A stretch of 64,000 nucleotides of DNA, taken from positions 100,451 to 164,450 of the forward strand of contig NZ_PJZI01000005.1 in the NCBI RefSeq assembly GCF_002858805.1. The letters are read 5' to 3'. Position numbers and translations under genes: made by a program. Position 1 is the stretch's first letter. Each line of letters begins with the position of its first letter. The notes beneath the pieces are model-generated. The model searched no databases. It was not told where the DNA came from and saw only the letters and a list, made by a program, of their open reading frames with translations. Source of the DNA: Chimaeribacter arupi. GTDB taxonomy: Bacteria; Pseudomonadota; Gammaproteobacteria; Enterobacterales; Enterobacteriaceae. Shown one piece after another: positions 1-7,766 of the stretch.

Positions 1-781
1 CCGCAAACAACTGGCGGGTGTAACTGCTGCTGGGGGCGGCAATCACCCTGGCGGTCGGGCCGTGCTCCTGCACCTCGCCGTGGCGGAACACCAGTAACCG
101 GTCGGCGCGCTGGGCCGCCAGCGCCAGATCGTGCGTTACAAACAGTACGGCGGTACCGGACTCGCGGCGCAGGTCGTCAATCAGGTCGAGGATGCGTTTC
201 TGGACGGTGACATCCAGTGCGCTGGTCGGCTCATCGGCGATGATCAGCGCCGGTTGCAGGGCAATCGCCATGGCGATGAGTACCCGCTGTTTCATGCCGC
301 CGGATAACTGGTGCGGATACTGCTGCGCGCGTTGTTCAGGATGGCTTAAGCCCACGCGGGCCAGCAGGGCGATCACCCGCGCATCCCGCGCTTTCCGGCT
401 TAGCCGCTGGTGCAGCGTCAGCACTTCGGCCACCTGGCTGCCAATGGTTTTAATCGGGTTAAGCGAGCTGCCGGGGTCTTGAGGGATCAGGCTGATACGG
501 GCGCCGCGCAGGCTGTCGAGCCGCCGCTGCGACCAGCGGCTGATCTCCACGCCGTTAAACAGGATGCGCCCGGCGTCGCGCTCGCCGTTTTCAGCCAGCA
601 GGCCGATGATCGCCTGCGCGGTGGTGGTTTTACCGGAGCCGGACTCCCCCACCAGCGCCAGCATTTCCCCGGCTTCCAGCGTAAAGGAGACATTATTGAC
701 CACCCGCTGCCGGTGGTGGCCGTTGCGGTAGCTCAGCGTCAGATTCTCTAACGCCAGTAAAGGAACAGGGTGAGCGCTCAT
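1..781 (-). CDS. Peptide/opine-type ABC importer, ATP-binding protein (partial)
   Basis: This ATPase of the oligopeptide/dipeptide/nickel (Dpp/Opp/Nik) importer class powers uptake through the two permeases encoded just upstream. The first 260 codons lie in the window and the 3' end runs off position 1. Reading from ATG at 781 I see the Walker A motif GESGSGKTT near residue 46, the signature LSGGMKQR, Walker B IIADEPTSALD and the switch histidine in FVTHD. The start overlaps the permease stop by 4 bp (ATGA), so the genes are translationally coupled. Some importers of this class have two ATPase halves fused in one chain; whether this one does cannot be seen because the gene is cut. The substrate is unknown. 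Confidence 0.9.
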   Translation of the reverse strand, partial: MSAHPVPLLALENLTLSYRNGHHRQRVVNNVSFTLEAGEMLALVGESGSGKTTTAQAIIGLLAENGERDAGRILFNGVEISRWSQRRLDSLRGARISLIPQDPGSSLNPIKTIGSQVAEVLTLHQRLSRKARDARVIALLARVGLSHPEQRAQQYPHQLSGGMKQRVLIAMAIALQPALIIADEPTSALDVTVQKRILDLIDDLRRESGTAVLFVTHDLALAAQRADRLLVFRHGEVQEHGPTARVIAAPSSSYTRQLFA

Positions 782-1659
782 CGGCGGCCTCCGGAGAATT
801 GGCGGCTGATGCGGTTGGCGGCCAGCACCACGGCCACCACCACCAGCCCGGGGAAGGTGGTCAGCCACCAGGCGGTTGAGATGTAGTTACGCCCTTCGGC
901 AATCAGCAGCCCCCATTCAGGCGTGGGCGGAGGGGTGCCGTAGCCCAGAAAGCTCAGGGTAGAGAGCGCGAGGATCGCACTGCCGAACTGCAACGCCGAG
1001 AAGGCGATCACCGACGTCAGGGAATTGGGCAGAATATGCCGCCACAGCACGCGCCAGAAGGTGCCGCCGCTGCCATAGGCCGCCTCCACATAGTCGCTGT
1101 GGCGTATGCGCACCACTTCTGCCCGCGCCAGCCGGGCAAAGTTGGCAATGGAGGTGATACCCACCGCCATGGCCGCATTGACCGTGCCGAAGCCCAGTAA
1201 AATAATCACGCTCAGCGAGAGCAGCAAACCGGGGATCGACAGCAGCACATCGATCATCCGCATCAGCACGCCCTCGGTTTTGCCGCCCACCGCCCCGGCG
1301 ACTACGCCCACCAGGGTGCCGGCCACCAGCCCGAGTGCCACTGCCGCCAGCGCCCCGGCGAGTGAGTGCGCGGCGCCGTAGACGATGCGCGCATAGAGAT
1401 CGCGCCCCAGCTGGTCCGTGCCGAGCCAGTGCCCGGCCTGCGGGGCGAGCCGCTGCGCCCCGGCAACGCCCTCGGTGCCGCTGTAGCCGGTAAACAACGC
1501 CGGGGCAAGGGCCGCCAGGATCACGGTCAGCATCACCAGCCAGGCCAGCAGCGCGCCGGGTTGCAGCCTGCGGCGCGGGCGGCGTACCGGCGTGGCGGCA
1601 CGTTCACCGTCGGCGGATTCACTCCCGGCGGCGGAGACAGAGTAGTCGACGAGGCTCAT
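778..1659 (-). CDS. Peptide/opine-type ABC importer permease (DppC-like)
   Basis: Inner-membrane permease of the DppC/OppC/NikC group, 293 aa, normal length. A proline- and arginine-rich cytoplasmic N-terminus (to about residue 32) leads into a first membrane span, then the typical periplasmic stretch with GTDQLGRDLYARIVYG, and the BPD_transp_1 core of five spans. The EAA loop reads EAAYGSGGTFWRVLWRHILPN, the contact site for the ATPase. It overlaps the DppB-like gene by 4 bp (ATGA at 1656-1659) and the ATPase gene by 4 bp, so the three form one operon with the binding protein. Family assignment is firm; the substrate is not visible. Confidence 0.92.
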   Translation of the reverse strand: MSLVDYSVSAAGSESADGERAATPVRRPRRRLQPGALLAWLVMLTVILAALAPALFTGYSGTEGVAGAQRLAPQAGHWLGTDQLGRDLYARIVYGAAHSLAGALAAVALGLVAGTLVGVVAGAVGGKTEGVLMRMIDVLLSIPGLLLSLSVIILLGFGTVNAAMAVGITSIANFARLARAEVVRIRHSDYVEAAYGSGGTFWRVLWRHILPNSLTSVIAFSALQFGSAILALSTLSFLGYGTPPPTPEWGLLIAEGRNYISTAWWLTTFPGLVVVAVVLAANRISRQFSGGRR

Positions 1660-2600
1660 AAGGCGGCTCCTGGGTAAACGTGCAGACGCGGATCAATAAG
1701 CGGGGTGAGCAGGTCAACGATCAGGTTAATCGCGACAAACCCCACGGCCGAGATCATCACAATCGCCTGTAATACCGCGACGTCCTGATTGTTTACCGCC
1801 TGTTGGGTTAACTGGCCGAGGCCGCTCAGGCCGAACACGGTTTCCGTGATCAGCGCCCCGGCGATCAGTTCCCCCAGCAGCAGGCCCGCCACCGTCAGCG
1901 CCGGCAGCAGCGCATTCAGGGCCACATGCCGCCAGAGCACCCCGCTGTAGCGCGCCCCTTTGGCGCGGGCAACGGCGACAAACGGCTGGGTCTGTACGTC
2001 GTCAATCGACCGGATCAGGATTTGCGCCAGCGGTGCGGAGATCGGCAGCGCCAGCGTGATGATGGGCAGAATCAGCCCTTCCCACTGGCCGGGGTTGATG
2101 ATTGGGATCCAGCGCAGCTGAAACGAGAAGATCTGAATCAGCGCGATGCCGAGCCAGAAAGTGGGCACCGAGATAAACAGCGAGGGCAGCGCCTGCAACG
2201 TGTTTTTCAGCCAGCGCCCGCCCACCAGGTTAGAGACAAACGCCAGCAGTGCGGCCAGCAGCACCGCCAGCGCAAAGCCGGGCAGGGCCAGGCGCAGGGT
2301 ATCGGGGAAGTTATCGGCAATCAGCTCACTGACCGGCACCCCGGCCTGCACCGAATAGCCTGAATCCCCGTGCAGCATCGCCCACATCGTATGCAAATAT
2401 TGCTGCCACAGCGGGCTGTCTGCGCCATAGGCCAGCCGCATCTGTGCAATCTGCGCCGGGCTGAGGCCAAGGTCAGGGTTCTGGAATTTAATCAGGATGG
2501 CGTCGCCGGGCAGCACCTGCAACAGCACAAAGGAGACGGTAAACGCCGCCCACAGTACCAGCAGGGCCTGTCCGGCGCGCAGCATCAGATAGCGGCTCAT
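1656..2600 (-). CDS. Peptide/opine-type ABC importer permease (DppB-like)
   Basis: Inner-membrane permease of the DppB/OppB/NikB group, 314 aa. The N-terminal span (AGQALLVLWAAFTVSFVLLQ) is followed by the characteristic LPGDAI segment and a periplasmic region, then the permease core. The EAA-type loop is VAVARAKGARYSGVLWRHVALNALLP and the C-terminus shows the usual DPRLHVYP ending. It pairs with the DppC-like protein to form the channel. The gap to the binding-protein stop is only 26 bp, which supports a single transcript running from the binding protein through the ATPase. Confidence 0.92.
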   Translation of the reverse strand: MSRYLMLRAGQALLVLWAAFTVSFVLLQVLPGDAILIKFQNPDLGLSPAQIAQMRLAYGADSPLWQQYLHTMWAMLHGDSGYSVQAGVPVSELIADNFPDTLRLALPGFALAVLLAALLAFVSNLVGGRWLKNTLQALPSLFISVPTFWLGIALIQIFSFQLRWIPIINPGQWEGLILPIITLALPISAPLAQILIRSIDDVQTQPFVAVARAKGARYSGVLWRHVALNALLPALTVAGLLLGELIAGALITETVFGLSGLGQLTQQAVNNQDVAVLQAIVMISAVGFVAINLIVDLLTPLIDPRLHVYPGAAL

Positions 2601-2626
2601 CGCCTTACCTCGCGCGTAATGGGGGA

Positions 2627-4273
2627 TTAATGTTTTTCGAGCCAGGCCGCATAGAAACTCGGCCGCCCGACCGCTTCAAACGTCAGCCCTTTCAGCCAGG
2701 GCGCCCCGGCAAACACCTGCGGCTCCTCAAAGATCGGGATCACATAGGCGTTATCCAGCAGGTAACGCTGTGCGTCCCCCGCCAGCTGGAGCCGTTTCTG
2801 CGGATCCACTTCGGCCGAAATACCTTCCAGCAGCGCATTGAGCCGGTCATCGCGGAAGTTTTTCACCTTGTCGCTGGAACCGCCTTTCTGTAACAGGGCA
2901 TCACGGTTGGCCGGGTAGAACATGCTTTTAATCACATCCGGATCGGCGCGGCCGACTTCCGATACCGTCAGCGGCGTTTTTGCCGGGTCGAGGCTGTCCA
3001 GGGTTTTGCTGCCGGCATCACCGGCCCGCACCGTCAAACTGACACCGATCTGCTTCCACTGCTGGGCCACCAGTTGCAGCACCTCTTTGTTCTGGGGTTG
3101 CGGCAGGGATTCATACACCGTCAGCGCCAGCCGTTGTCCCGCCTTCTGGCGGATGCCGTCACTGCCCGGCAGCCAGCCCGCCTCATCCAGCAGCCGTTTT
3201 GACAGCGCCGGGTCATAGGTGAGTTTGTCCGCGAGGTTAACGTAACCGGCGGCGGAGCGGGCAATCACGGAGGTGGCCTGCGGGTAGTTGGCGGAGAAGA
3301 GGGTATCGACCACCTGTTTCGCATCGGTGGCGTGCAGCAACGCCTGCCGGACTTTCAGGTCAGCCACCCGGGCGTCGTCCGGGCGCAGGCTGATGCTGTC
3401 ATTCACGCCCCGAGTTGGCGCGGCATACACCGGGAAGTGTTGTTCGGTGGCCTGTTTTTCGTCATAGGCCTGCACCTGGCGGATGACGTCCGCCTGCCCG
3501 GCCAGCAGCGCGCCGATGCGCACGCTGTCTTCCGGCGTCACGATGATGTGGATGCCGTCCAGGTTGGCCGGCCCCTGTTGCGGCGAATTTTTCGGCCCCC
3601 AGCGATAATCCTTACGGGCGACCAGATTGACCTCCCGCCCCAGTTTTTCGTCACTGACCACAAACGGCCCGGAGCCGATGATGTGGCGCGCACTGCCCAG
3701 CGCATCAAAATTACGCGCCAGCGTGCTCAGGGAGACCAGGCCGGAGCCGATAGTGGCGGTGCCCTGGAGGAAGCCCGGCGACGGTTTTTTGAAGAAGAAT
3801 TTCACTGTCAGCGGGTTCACCACTTCGCTGTGGTCGTAGTTATTGATCACTTCTGACACCGGCAGGCGGTTCTGTTTGTTGCCCAGCCCGTAGGTATCAA
3901 AGTTTTTGGCGACAGCGTTGGCATCCAGCGGCGTCCCGTCTGAGAAGGTCACGCCGGGGCGCAGCGTAAAGGTGTATTCGGTTTTGTCGGCGTTGGTGGC
4001 CCAGCTTTCGGCAATCCATGGCTCAATCGCCAGCGTCTCCGGGTTCTGCCAGGTCAGTTTGTCAGTGATTTGGTTAAGAATGCCGCCGTTCGGGTAAAAG
4101 CCCCCGGCCGGCGGGTAGAGGGTGGTATGCGCCTGTTGTTCAAGGTAAATCAGCGTACCGCCTTTGACCGGTGTATCCGCGGCATAACTGGCGCCCATCC
4201 CGGATAACAGGGCGAATGCGGTGCTTAATGCCAGCGTGCGCTGAACAGCATGAAGCCGGAAAGATGTGAGCAT
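2627..4273 (-). CDS. Family 5 periplasmic substrate-binding protein of the ABC importer
   Basis: Periplasmic binding protein of solute-binding family 5 (DppA/OppA class), 548 aa. I place the start at ATG 4273, preceded by AAGGAATTCACC and followed by a signal peptide (RTLALSTAFALLSGMGASYA, cleavage near residue 30). A longer reading frame exists upstream but would put 63 non-signal residues before it and run through a repeated intergenic element. Typical family landmarks are visible: WIAESW, FTLRPGVTFSDGTPLDANAV and the C-terminal lobe ending AAWLEKH. It is the first gene of the importer operon. Binding specificity cannot be read from the sequence; the neighbouring amidase hints at an amide or peptide-like compound, but that is only inference. 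Confidence 0.9.
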   Translation of the reverse strand: MLTSFRLHAVQRTLALSTAFALLSGMGASYAADTPVKGGTLIYLEQQAHTTLYPPAGGFYPNGGILNQITDKLTWQNPETLAIEPWIAESWATNADKTEYTFTLRPGVTFSDGTPLDANAVAKNFDTYGLGNKQNRLPVSEVINNYDHSEVVNPLTVKFFFKKPSPGFLQGTATIGSGLVSLSTLARNFDALGSARHIIGSGPFVVSDEKLGREVNLVARKDYRWGPKNSPQQGPANLDGIHIIVTPEDSVRIGALLAGQADVIRQVQAYDEKQATEQHFPVYAAPTRGVNDSISLRPDDARVADLKVRQALLHATDAKQVVDTLFSANYPQATSVIARSAAGYVNLADKLTYDPALSKRLLDEAGWLPGSDGIRQKAGQRLALTVYESLPQPQNKEVLQLVAQQWKQIGVSLTVRAGDAGSKTLDSLDPAKTPLTVSEVGRADPDVIKSMFYPANRDALLQKGGSSDKVKNFRDDRLNALLEGISAEVDPQKRLQLAGDAQRYLLDNAYVIPIFEEPQVFAGAPWLKGLTFEAVGRPSFYAAWLEKH

Positions 4274-4336
4274 GGTGAATTCCTTTTTTATTATGAACTC
4301 TGATGGCTGCTTCATCATCCAGCCTGATGCCGGGCA

Positions 4337-4391
4337 GGGTGAACCAAGGAATTCAGCTAAGTAATACTGGAAATGGTATTTGGCAGGGCCG
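4337..4391 (+). repeat. 55-bp direct repeat, copy 1
   Basis: Matches 6809-6863 at 53 of 55 positions (mismatches at 4350 and 4374), exactly 2472 bp apart. The unit starts GGGTGAACCAAGG and ends TTTGGCAGGGCCG. Copy 2 supplies the last codons of the TetR gene; copy 1 lies in non-coding DNA upstream of the importer operon. Confidence 0.92.
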
Positions 4392-4464
4392 GGGCCGATG
4401 AGTGGGCTGGTTAGCGGCCTGCGCGGTGGTTTGCCCAACGCCCGGGCAGGCGATATCAGCAATA

Positions 4465-4510
4465 AAAAAGGCGGCGTGAAGACAATAAAAAAACCGCCTA
4501 TACGCCGCGC
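4465..4510 (-). terminator. Probable terminator downstream of the amidase gene
   Basis: On the minus strand GCGGCGT and ACGCCGC can pair across a loop that itself contains GGCGG and seven T residues, and the outer stem is followed by TTTTTT. It lies about 165 bp beyond the amidase stop and before the importer promoter, the expected place for a stop between two minus-strand units. Confidence 0.5.
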
Positions 4511-4673
4511 CTGTGATGGGCCGCCAGATGGCTGTTTTTAGTTACAACAGACAATATTTTTAAATCTGGGCCTATGGCCGACTACTGCGTATCGTTAAAG
4601 GCAGGGCAGAAAAACAAAAATCAGGTCTCCCTGCCAGGCGATAGGACGTTTTTGCCGGGCAGGGTATAGGCCG

Positions 4674-6116
4674 TCAACGCTGCGGGTGGCCTGCCCAGAC
4701 AGCGGGACGGCGGGTGTGCCATGGGAATGCGCGCTCCAGCTGGCCCGCCAGTCTGAGCAGCCTGTGCTCGCCGTTAAACCCGGCGAAAAATTGCATCCCG
4801 ATTGGCAGGTTGTGGGCCGGATCACTCCCCAGCGGGACGGACATGGCCGGGGTGCCGCATACGTTCGCTAAAGCGGTAAAAGGCGACTGGGTAAACACAT
4901 GATGCATCCAGCCGCGGCCGTCCATTTTCTCCTGCTCAAGGTTATAGTGCCCTGATACCGTGGGAAGCGCAGGTAGGGTCGGGGTCAACAGCATGTCGTA
5001 TTGCTGGAAAAAGCGGCCCATCTTTTGCGTGACGGTGTTGCGCATATGCATTGCGCCCAGGAGGTCGGCGGCAGTGAGCTGGTGGCCGAGCGCCCAGAGC
5101 GCCAAATTAGAAGGTTCCAGTGTCTCTGCGTTCACCGGCCGTTGCATCACTGCCGCCAGCACATCGATCCAGGTGGCGGTATTCGCGGCCCAGAAGCGGG
5201 TATTCATCTCGACGAACGCCTCCCAGCTTATGCCGATATCAAGGGTTACCTCCTCAACCCGATGACCCAGCCCGATAAGCCGCTCAACGGTTTCCCCTAA
5301 CACCTTTGTTACTTCAGGCGAACTCTGACGTTGATTCAGCGGGTGCGCCATGACGGCGATGTTAAGCGGGGCAGGCTCTTCAGCAACGCAGGCGATCAGG
5401 CGTTGGGGCAGGGGGGCGATGGTGAAGGGGTCGCCGGCCACATTGCCCTGTACGGCATCCAGCAGCGCAGCGCTGTCCCGGACGGTGCGGCTCACAAAAC
5501 CGTGTACCGCCAGACCAGACCAGACTTCATCCACGTCCGGCCCCATGCTGATACGCCCGCGGCTCGGTTTCAGCCCAAAAAGGCCGTTGGCTGAAGCGGG
5601 CACACGGATCGAACCGCCGCCGTCAGTGGCATGGGCAGCCGGTACCATGCCTGATGCCACGGCCGCCGCCGAGCCGCCGCTTGAGCCTCCGGCGCTGAAA
5701 TCCTGGTTCCACGGGTTACGCGTCCCGCCATTAAAACGCGGTTCCGTGGTGGTGCTCGCCGCCAGCTCAGGTGTCGTGGTTCGCCCAAGCAACACCATGC
5801 CCGCAGCCCGCATTTTTGCCGTGAGATGGGTATCGTGCGGCGACACATAACCCGCCGCCAGCCGGCTGCCCAGCTCGTTCCGGCGGCCCTTAACGGCGAT
5901 GCCCAAATCCTTCACCAGCATCGGGATGCCCGCCAGGTCGCCTCCGGCGTGATGCTGTTCATCGTCCCAGCTTTCAATGACGGCGTTGATCTCACCGTTA
6001 ACGGCATCGATCGCCGCCAGTGCTGCCTGCTTCACCTCAGCGGCGCTGACCTCTCCCTTGGCAATAAGCCCGGCCAGGCCAACTGCATCGTATGACGTAT
6101 ATTCTGAAAGCTTCAT
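4674..6116 (-). CDS. Amidase-signature-family hydrolase
   Basis: Amidase of the amidase-signature family, which hydrolyses carboxamides through a Lys-cisSer-Ser triad; 480 aa, usual length. Start chosen at ATG 6116 (MKLSEYTSYD) after GGGATCATC, because an upstream in-frame start would add 13 unconserved residues. The triad is visible: Lys69 in MLVKDLG, Ser145 in the GGSSGGSA loop, and Ser169 in DGGGSIRVPA. No signal peptide is seen, so the enzyme is cytoplasmic. It is divergent from a TetR gene across a 120-bp region packed with palindromes, so it is probably the regulated target of that repressor. Substrate unknown; GatA is less likely because the gatCAB partners are absent. Confidence 0.9.
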   Translation of the reverse strand: MKLSEYTSYDAVGLAGLIAKGEVSAAEVKQAALAAIDAVNGEINAVIESWDDEQHHAGGDLAGIPMLVKDLGIAVKGRRNELGSRLAAGYVSPHDTHLTAKMRAAGMVLLGRTTTPELAASTTTEPRFNGGTRNPWNQDFSAGGSSGGSAAAVASGMVPAAHATDGGGSIRVPASANGLFGLKPSRGRISMGPDVDEVWSGLAVHGFVSRTVRDSAALLDAVQGNVAGDPFTIAPLPQRLIACVAEEPAPLNIAVMAHPLNQRQSSPEVTKVLGETVERLIGLGHRVEEVTLDIGISWEAFVEMNTRFWAANTATWIDVLAAVMQRPVNAETLEPSNLALWALGHQLTAADLLGAMHMRNTVTQKMGRFFQQYDMLLTPTLPALPTVSGHYNLEQEKMDGRGWMHHVFTQSPFTALANVCGTPAMSVPLGSDPAHNLPIGMQFFAGFNGEHRLLRLAGQLERAFPWHTRRPAVWAGHPQR

Positions 6117-6163
6117 GATGATCCCGATAATAAAAGAGAAACAATGACACTCCATCAGAGTGT

Positions 6164-6217
6164 ATACTGGTTGGTATCATGCGATACCGATTAGTATCGT
6201 ATGATACTATCCAGTAT
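6164..6217. promoter_or_regulatory. Double-palindrome operator between amidase and TetR genes
   Basis: Two perfect palindromes lie 20 bp apart centre to centre: GGTATCATGCGATACC (6173-6188) and TAGTATCGTATGATACTA (6192-6209), sharing the core GTATC-N4-GATAC. The flanks ATACTGG (6164) and CCAGTAT (ending 6217) extend the whole block into one imperfect 54-bp palindrome. Its place in the divergent promoter gap makes it the likely binding site of the adjacent TetR protein, perhaps as two dimers on one face. Confidence 0.75.
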
Positions 6218-6236
6218 CATTGCAATGAGGAAAATC

Positions 6237-6836
6237 ATGACCAGAAGCAGCCAGCCACGTTTACCACCCCGGGATCGCCTGCTGGAGGCGGCGGAAGCGC
6301 TGTTCTATCAGGAGGGAATATTGCGTGTCACGGTGGATGCCATCGCTGAAAAAGCGGAATCAACCAAAATGACACTCTACCGGCATTTTGCGTCGAAAGA
6401 GGCGCTGGTACTGGCGTGGATAGAGTTACTGATTGAGGATTACAGCCAGATCTGGGCGCGTCTGGCGGAGAAATACCCGGATAATCCGGCTGCGCAAATC
6501 ACAGGCTTTGCGCAGTTCATTACCGATAATTTGAGCGAGACATTACATCGCGGTTGTCCGTTCACCAATACCCTGGCGGAGGCGGGTGGGCATTTCCCTG
6601 AGGTCAGGGCGCTGATCGTGGCGCACAAGCAGAGGCAATATCAGCGGTTGGCCACACTCTGTGCCCAGGCAGGGGCCGCCGAACCGGAAGCACTGGCGAA
6701 AGAGATTACCCTCATTCTGGAAGGTGTTCAGGTGGTGGCCCAGAATGCCGGGTTTGATGACGTCGCGGACACAGCGCTTGCCCTGATTCAGGCCAGGTTG
6801 CCGGGGCGGGGTGAACCAAGGCATTCAGCTAAGTAA
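6237..6836 (+). CDS. TetR/AcrR-family repressor next to amidase
   Basis: One-component repressor, 199 aa. Start chosen at ATG 6237 (MTRSSQPRLPP), preceded by GAGGAAAATC; earlier in-frame starts would lie inside the operator palindromes. The N-terminal helix-turn-helix spans residues 16-60, with VTVDAIAEKAESTKMTLYRHFASKEALV as the recognisable core. The C-terminal half is a ligand/dimer domain of uncertain specificity. It probably represses itself and the divergent amidase gene. The last codons (GEPRHSAK and stop) lie inside copy 2 of the 55-bp repeat, so the C-terminus may have been reshaped by the duplication or insertion event. Confidence 0.9.
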   Translation: MTRSSQPRLPPRDRLLEAAEALFYQEGILRVTVDAIAEKAESTKMTLYRHFASKEALVLAWIELLIEDYSQIWARLAEKYPDNPAAQITGFAQFITDNLSETLHRGCPFTNTLAEAGGHFPEVRALIVAHKQRQYQRLATLCAQAGAAEPEALAKEITLILEGVQVVAQNAGFDDVADTALALIQARLPGRGEPRHSAK

Positions 6837-6863
6837 TACTGGAAAGGGTATTTGGCAGGGCCG
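6809..6863 (+). repeat. 55-bp direct repeat, copy 2
   Basis: Second copy of the element at 4337-4391 (53 of 55 identical). It overlaps the 3' end and stop codon of the TetR gene. Confidence 0.92.
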
Positions 6864-6939
6864 CCGGGCAGACCGCAGAGACATTCAGTGCGACACGCAG
6901 GACGGTTTCCTCAACACAGCGGAGTCCGGGAGAAGAAGG

Positions 6940-6980
6940 GGCAGTTTTAACGGTTAAGCCTATTATTAAGGAAAACTGCC
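6940..6980. other. Inverted repeat upstream of unknown gene
   Basis: GGCAGTTTT (6940-6948) and AAAACTGCC (6972-6980) are perfect complements around a 23-nt loop. The element lies 71 bp upstream of the 7052 gene and just after the TetR gene. It could be a terminator-like or leader hairpin; no T-run follows on the + strand. Confidence 0.4.
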
Positions 6981-7051
6981 GGGGAGCGCGGGGAAACGAC
7001 GTAAGGCACTCTCTGAGCAGCGCGCTTACTCCTGATAACATGAGGTGTCAT

Positions 7052-7534
7052 ATGAAAGACGTTTCCGCCGCCGGCAGTGACACGTTATTTCTGCGCTTAC
7101 AGCAAGAGATAGACTCTTTGCCACCTGCGATACTAGCCAATGCCAAACAACTGCTTAACGATGGCACTAACGGCACCACGTTCTACGCCATCGCCAAAAT
7201 CCTGGCCGAAAAAGAGGTTAACGATATTACGATAACCTTCTCCAATAATTGGCCGTGGGTATTCAGCAGTGACAGTGCCGTGCAATTTATTGATGAAAAC
7301 ATTTATGGCGATTTCGGCATTATTGCGTCTACGGCGATAGGGACGATGGTGCAACTGACGACCAACATTACGGTTTATCTTGATCCAAATTTTTTGCTGA
7401 TTTTCTTTTTTGACGCCGCACTCGTACAGCTGGGGAGTTATATCGGGGCGGGGACAACGGAAGGAAACACTGCACTGACCCAGTCATTGATTAGCGGTTC
7501 CTGGTCGATACCTAAGACGGATAAGGATGCCTGA
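7052..7534 (+). CDS. Unrecognised protein, 160 aa
   Basis: I do not recognise this protein. Start placed at ATG 7052 (MKDVSAAGSD), preceded by GAGGTGTCAT; a start 12 bp upstream is possible. The first 60 residues are polar and helical-looking with no signal peptide. The second half is rich in beta-prone hydrophobic residues (TVYLDPNFLLIFFFDAAL) and ends in a glycine/serine pattern around LGSYIGAG and GSWSIP. That pattern vaguely recalls the eight-stranded VapA-type barrel of Rhodococcus virulence proteins, but the similarity is only visual. Its neighbours (TetR gene, FUSC transporter) give no functional clue. Confidence 0.65.
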   Translation: MKDVSAAGSDTLFLRLQQEIDSLPPAILANAKQLLNDGTNGTTFYAIAKILAEKEVNDITITFSNNWPWVFSSDSAVQFIDENIYGDFGIIASTAIGTMVQLTTNITVYLDPNFLLIFFFDAALVQLGSYIGAGTTEGNTALTQSLISGSWSIPKTDKDA

Positions 7535-7766
7535 CTATCCCGGCCTTTTAAGTGCGCTTAACGTGCATTATGTTAAATAAGCTGCTGCCTGCATGCTTTG
7601 GCCTTTCTCCCCCGGCTGCATTCAAGCAGGTTAATGGTTTTCAAGATATGTTTTCCGCCCCGATGTCTGATGGGTCAGCTATGCTAAGTATTCGTTTTTG
7701 CAGGAGAAGCGTGTCCATCCGCCGACACTGCAAAGGAAGTTTACAGGTATAGGGAGATGATGTCAG

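Larger units (their letters stand above)
4274..4673. other. Intergenic region between importer operon and amidase gene
   Basis: No gene is seen. The stretch holds the importer promoter region, one copy of the 55-bp direct repeat (4337-4391) and a hairpin with T-runs (4465-4510) that probably ends amidase transcription. Translated in the + direction, the repeat copy contains GEPRNSAK-stop, matching the last codons of the TetR gene at 6.8 kb. Confidence 0.6.

Noticed and set aside
4274..4462. N-terminal extension of the ABC binding protein to 4462
   Set aside because: It would place 63 residues before an obvious signal peptide and read through the 55-bp repeat.
7552..7752. 66-codon frame before the FUSC gene
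   Set aside because: Composition is not protein-like, there is no convincing ribosome site, and it fills a promoter gap.
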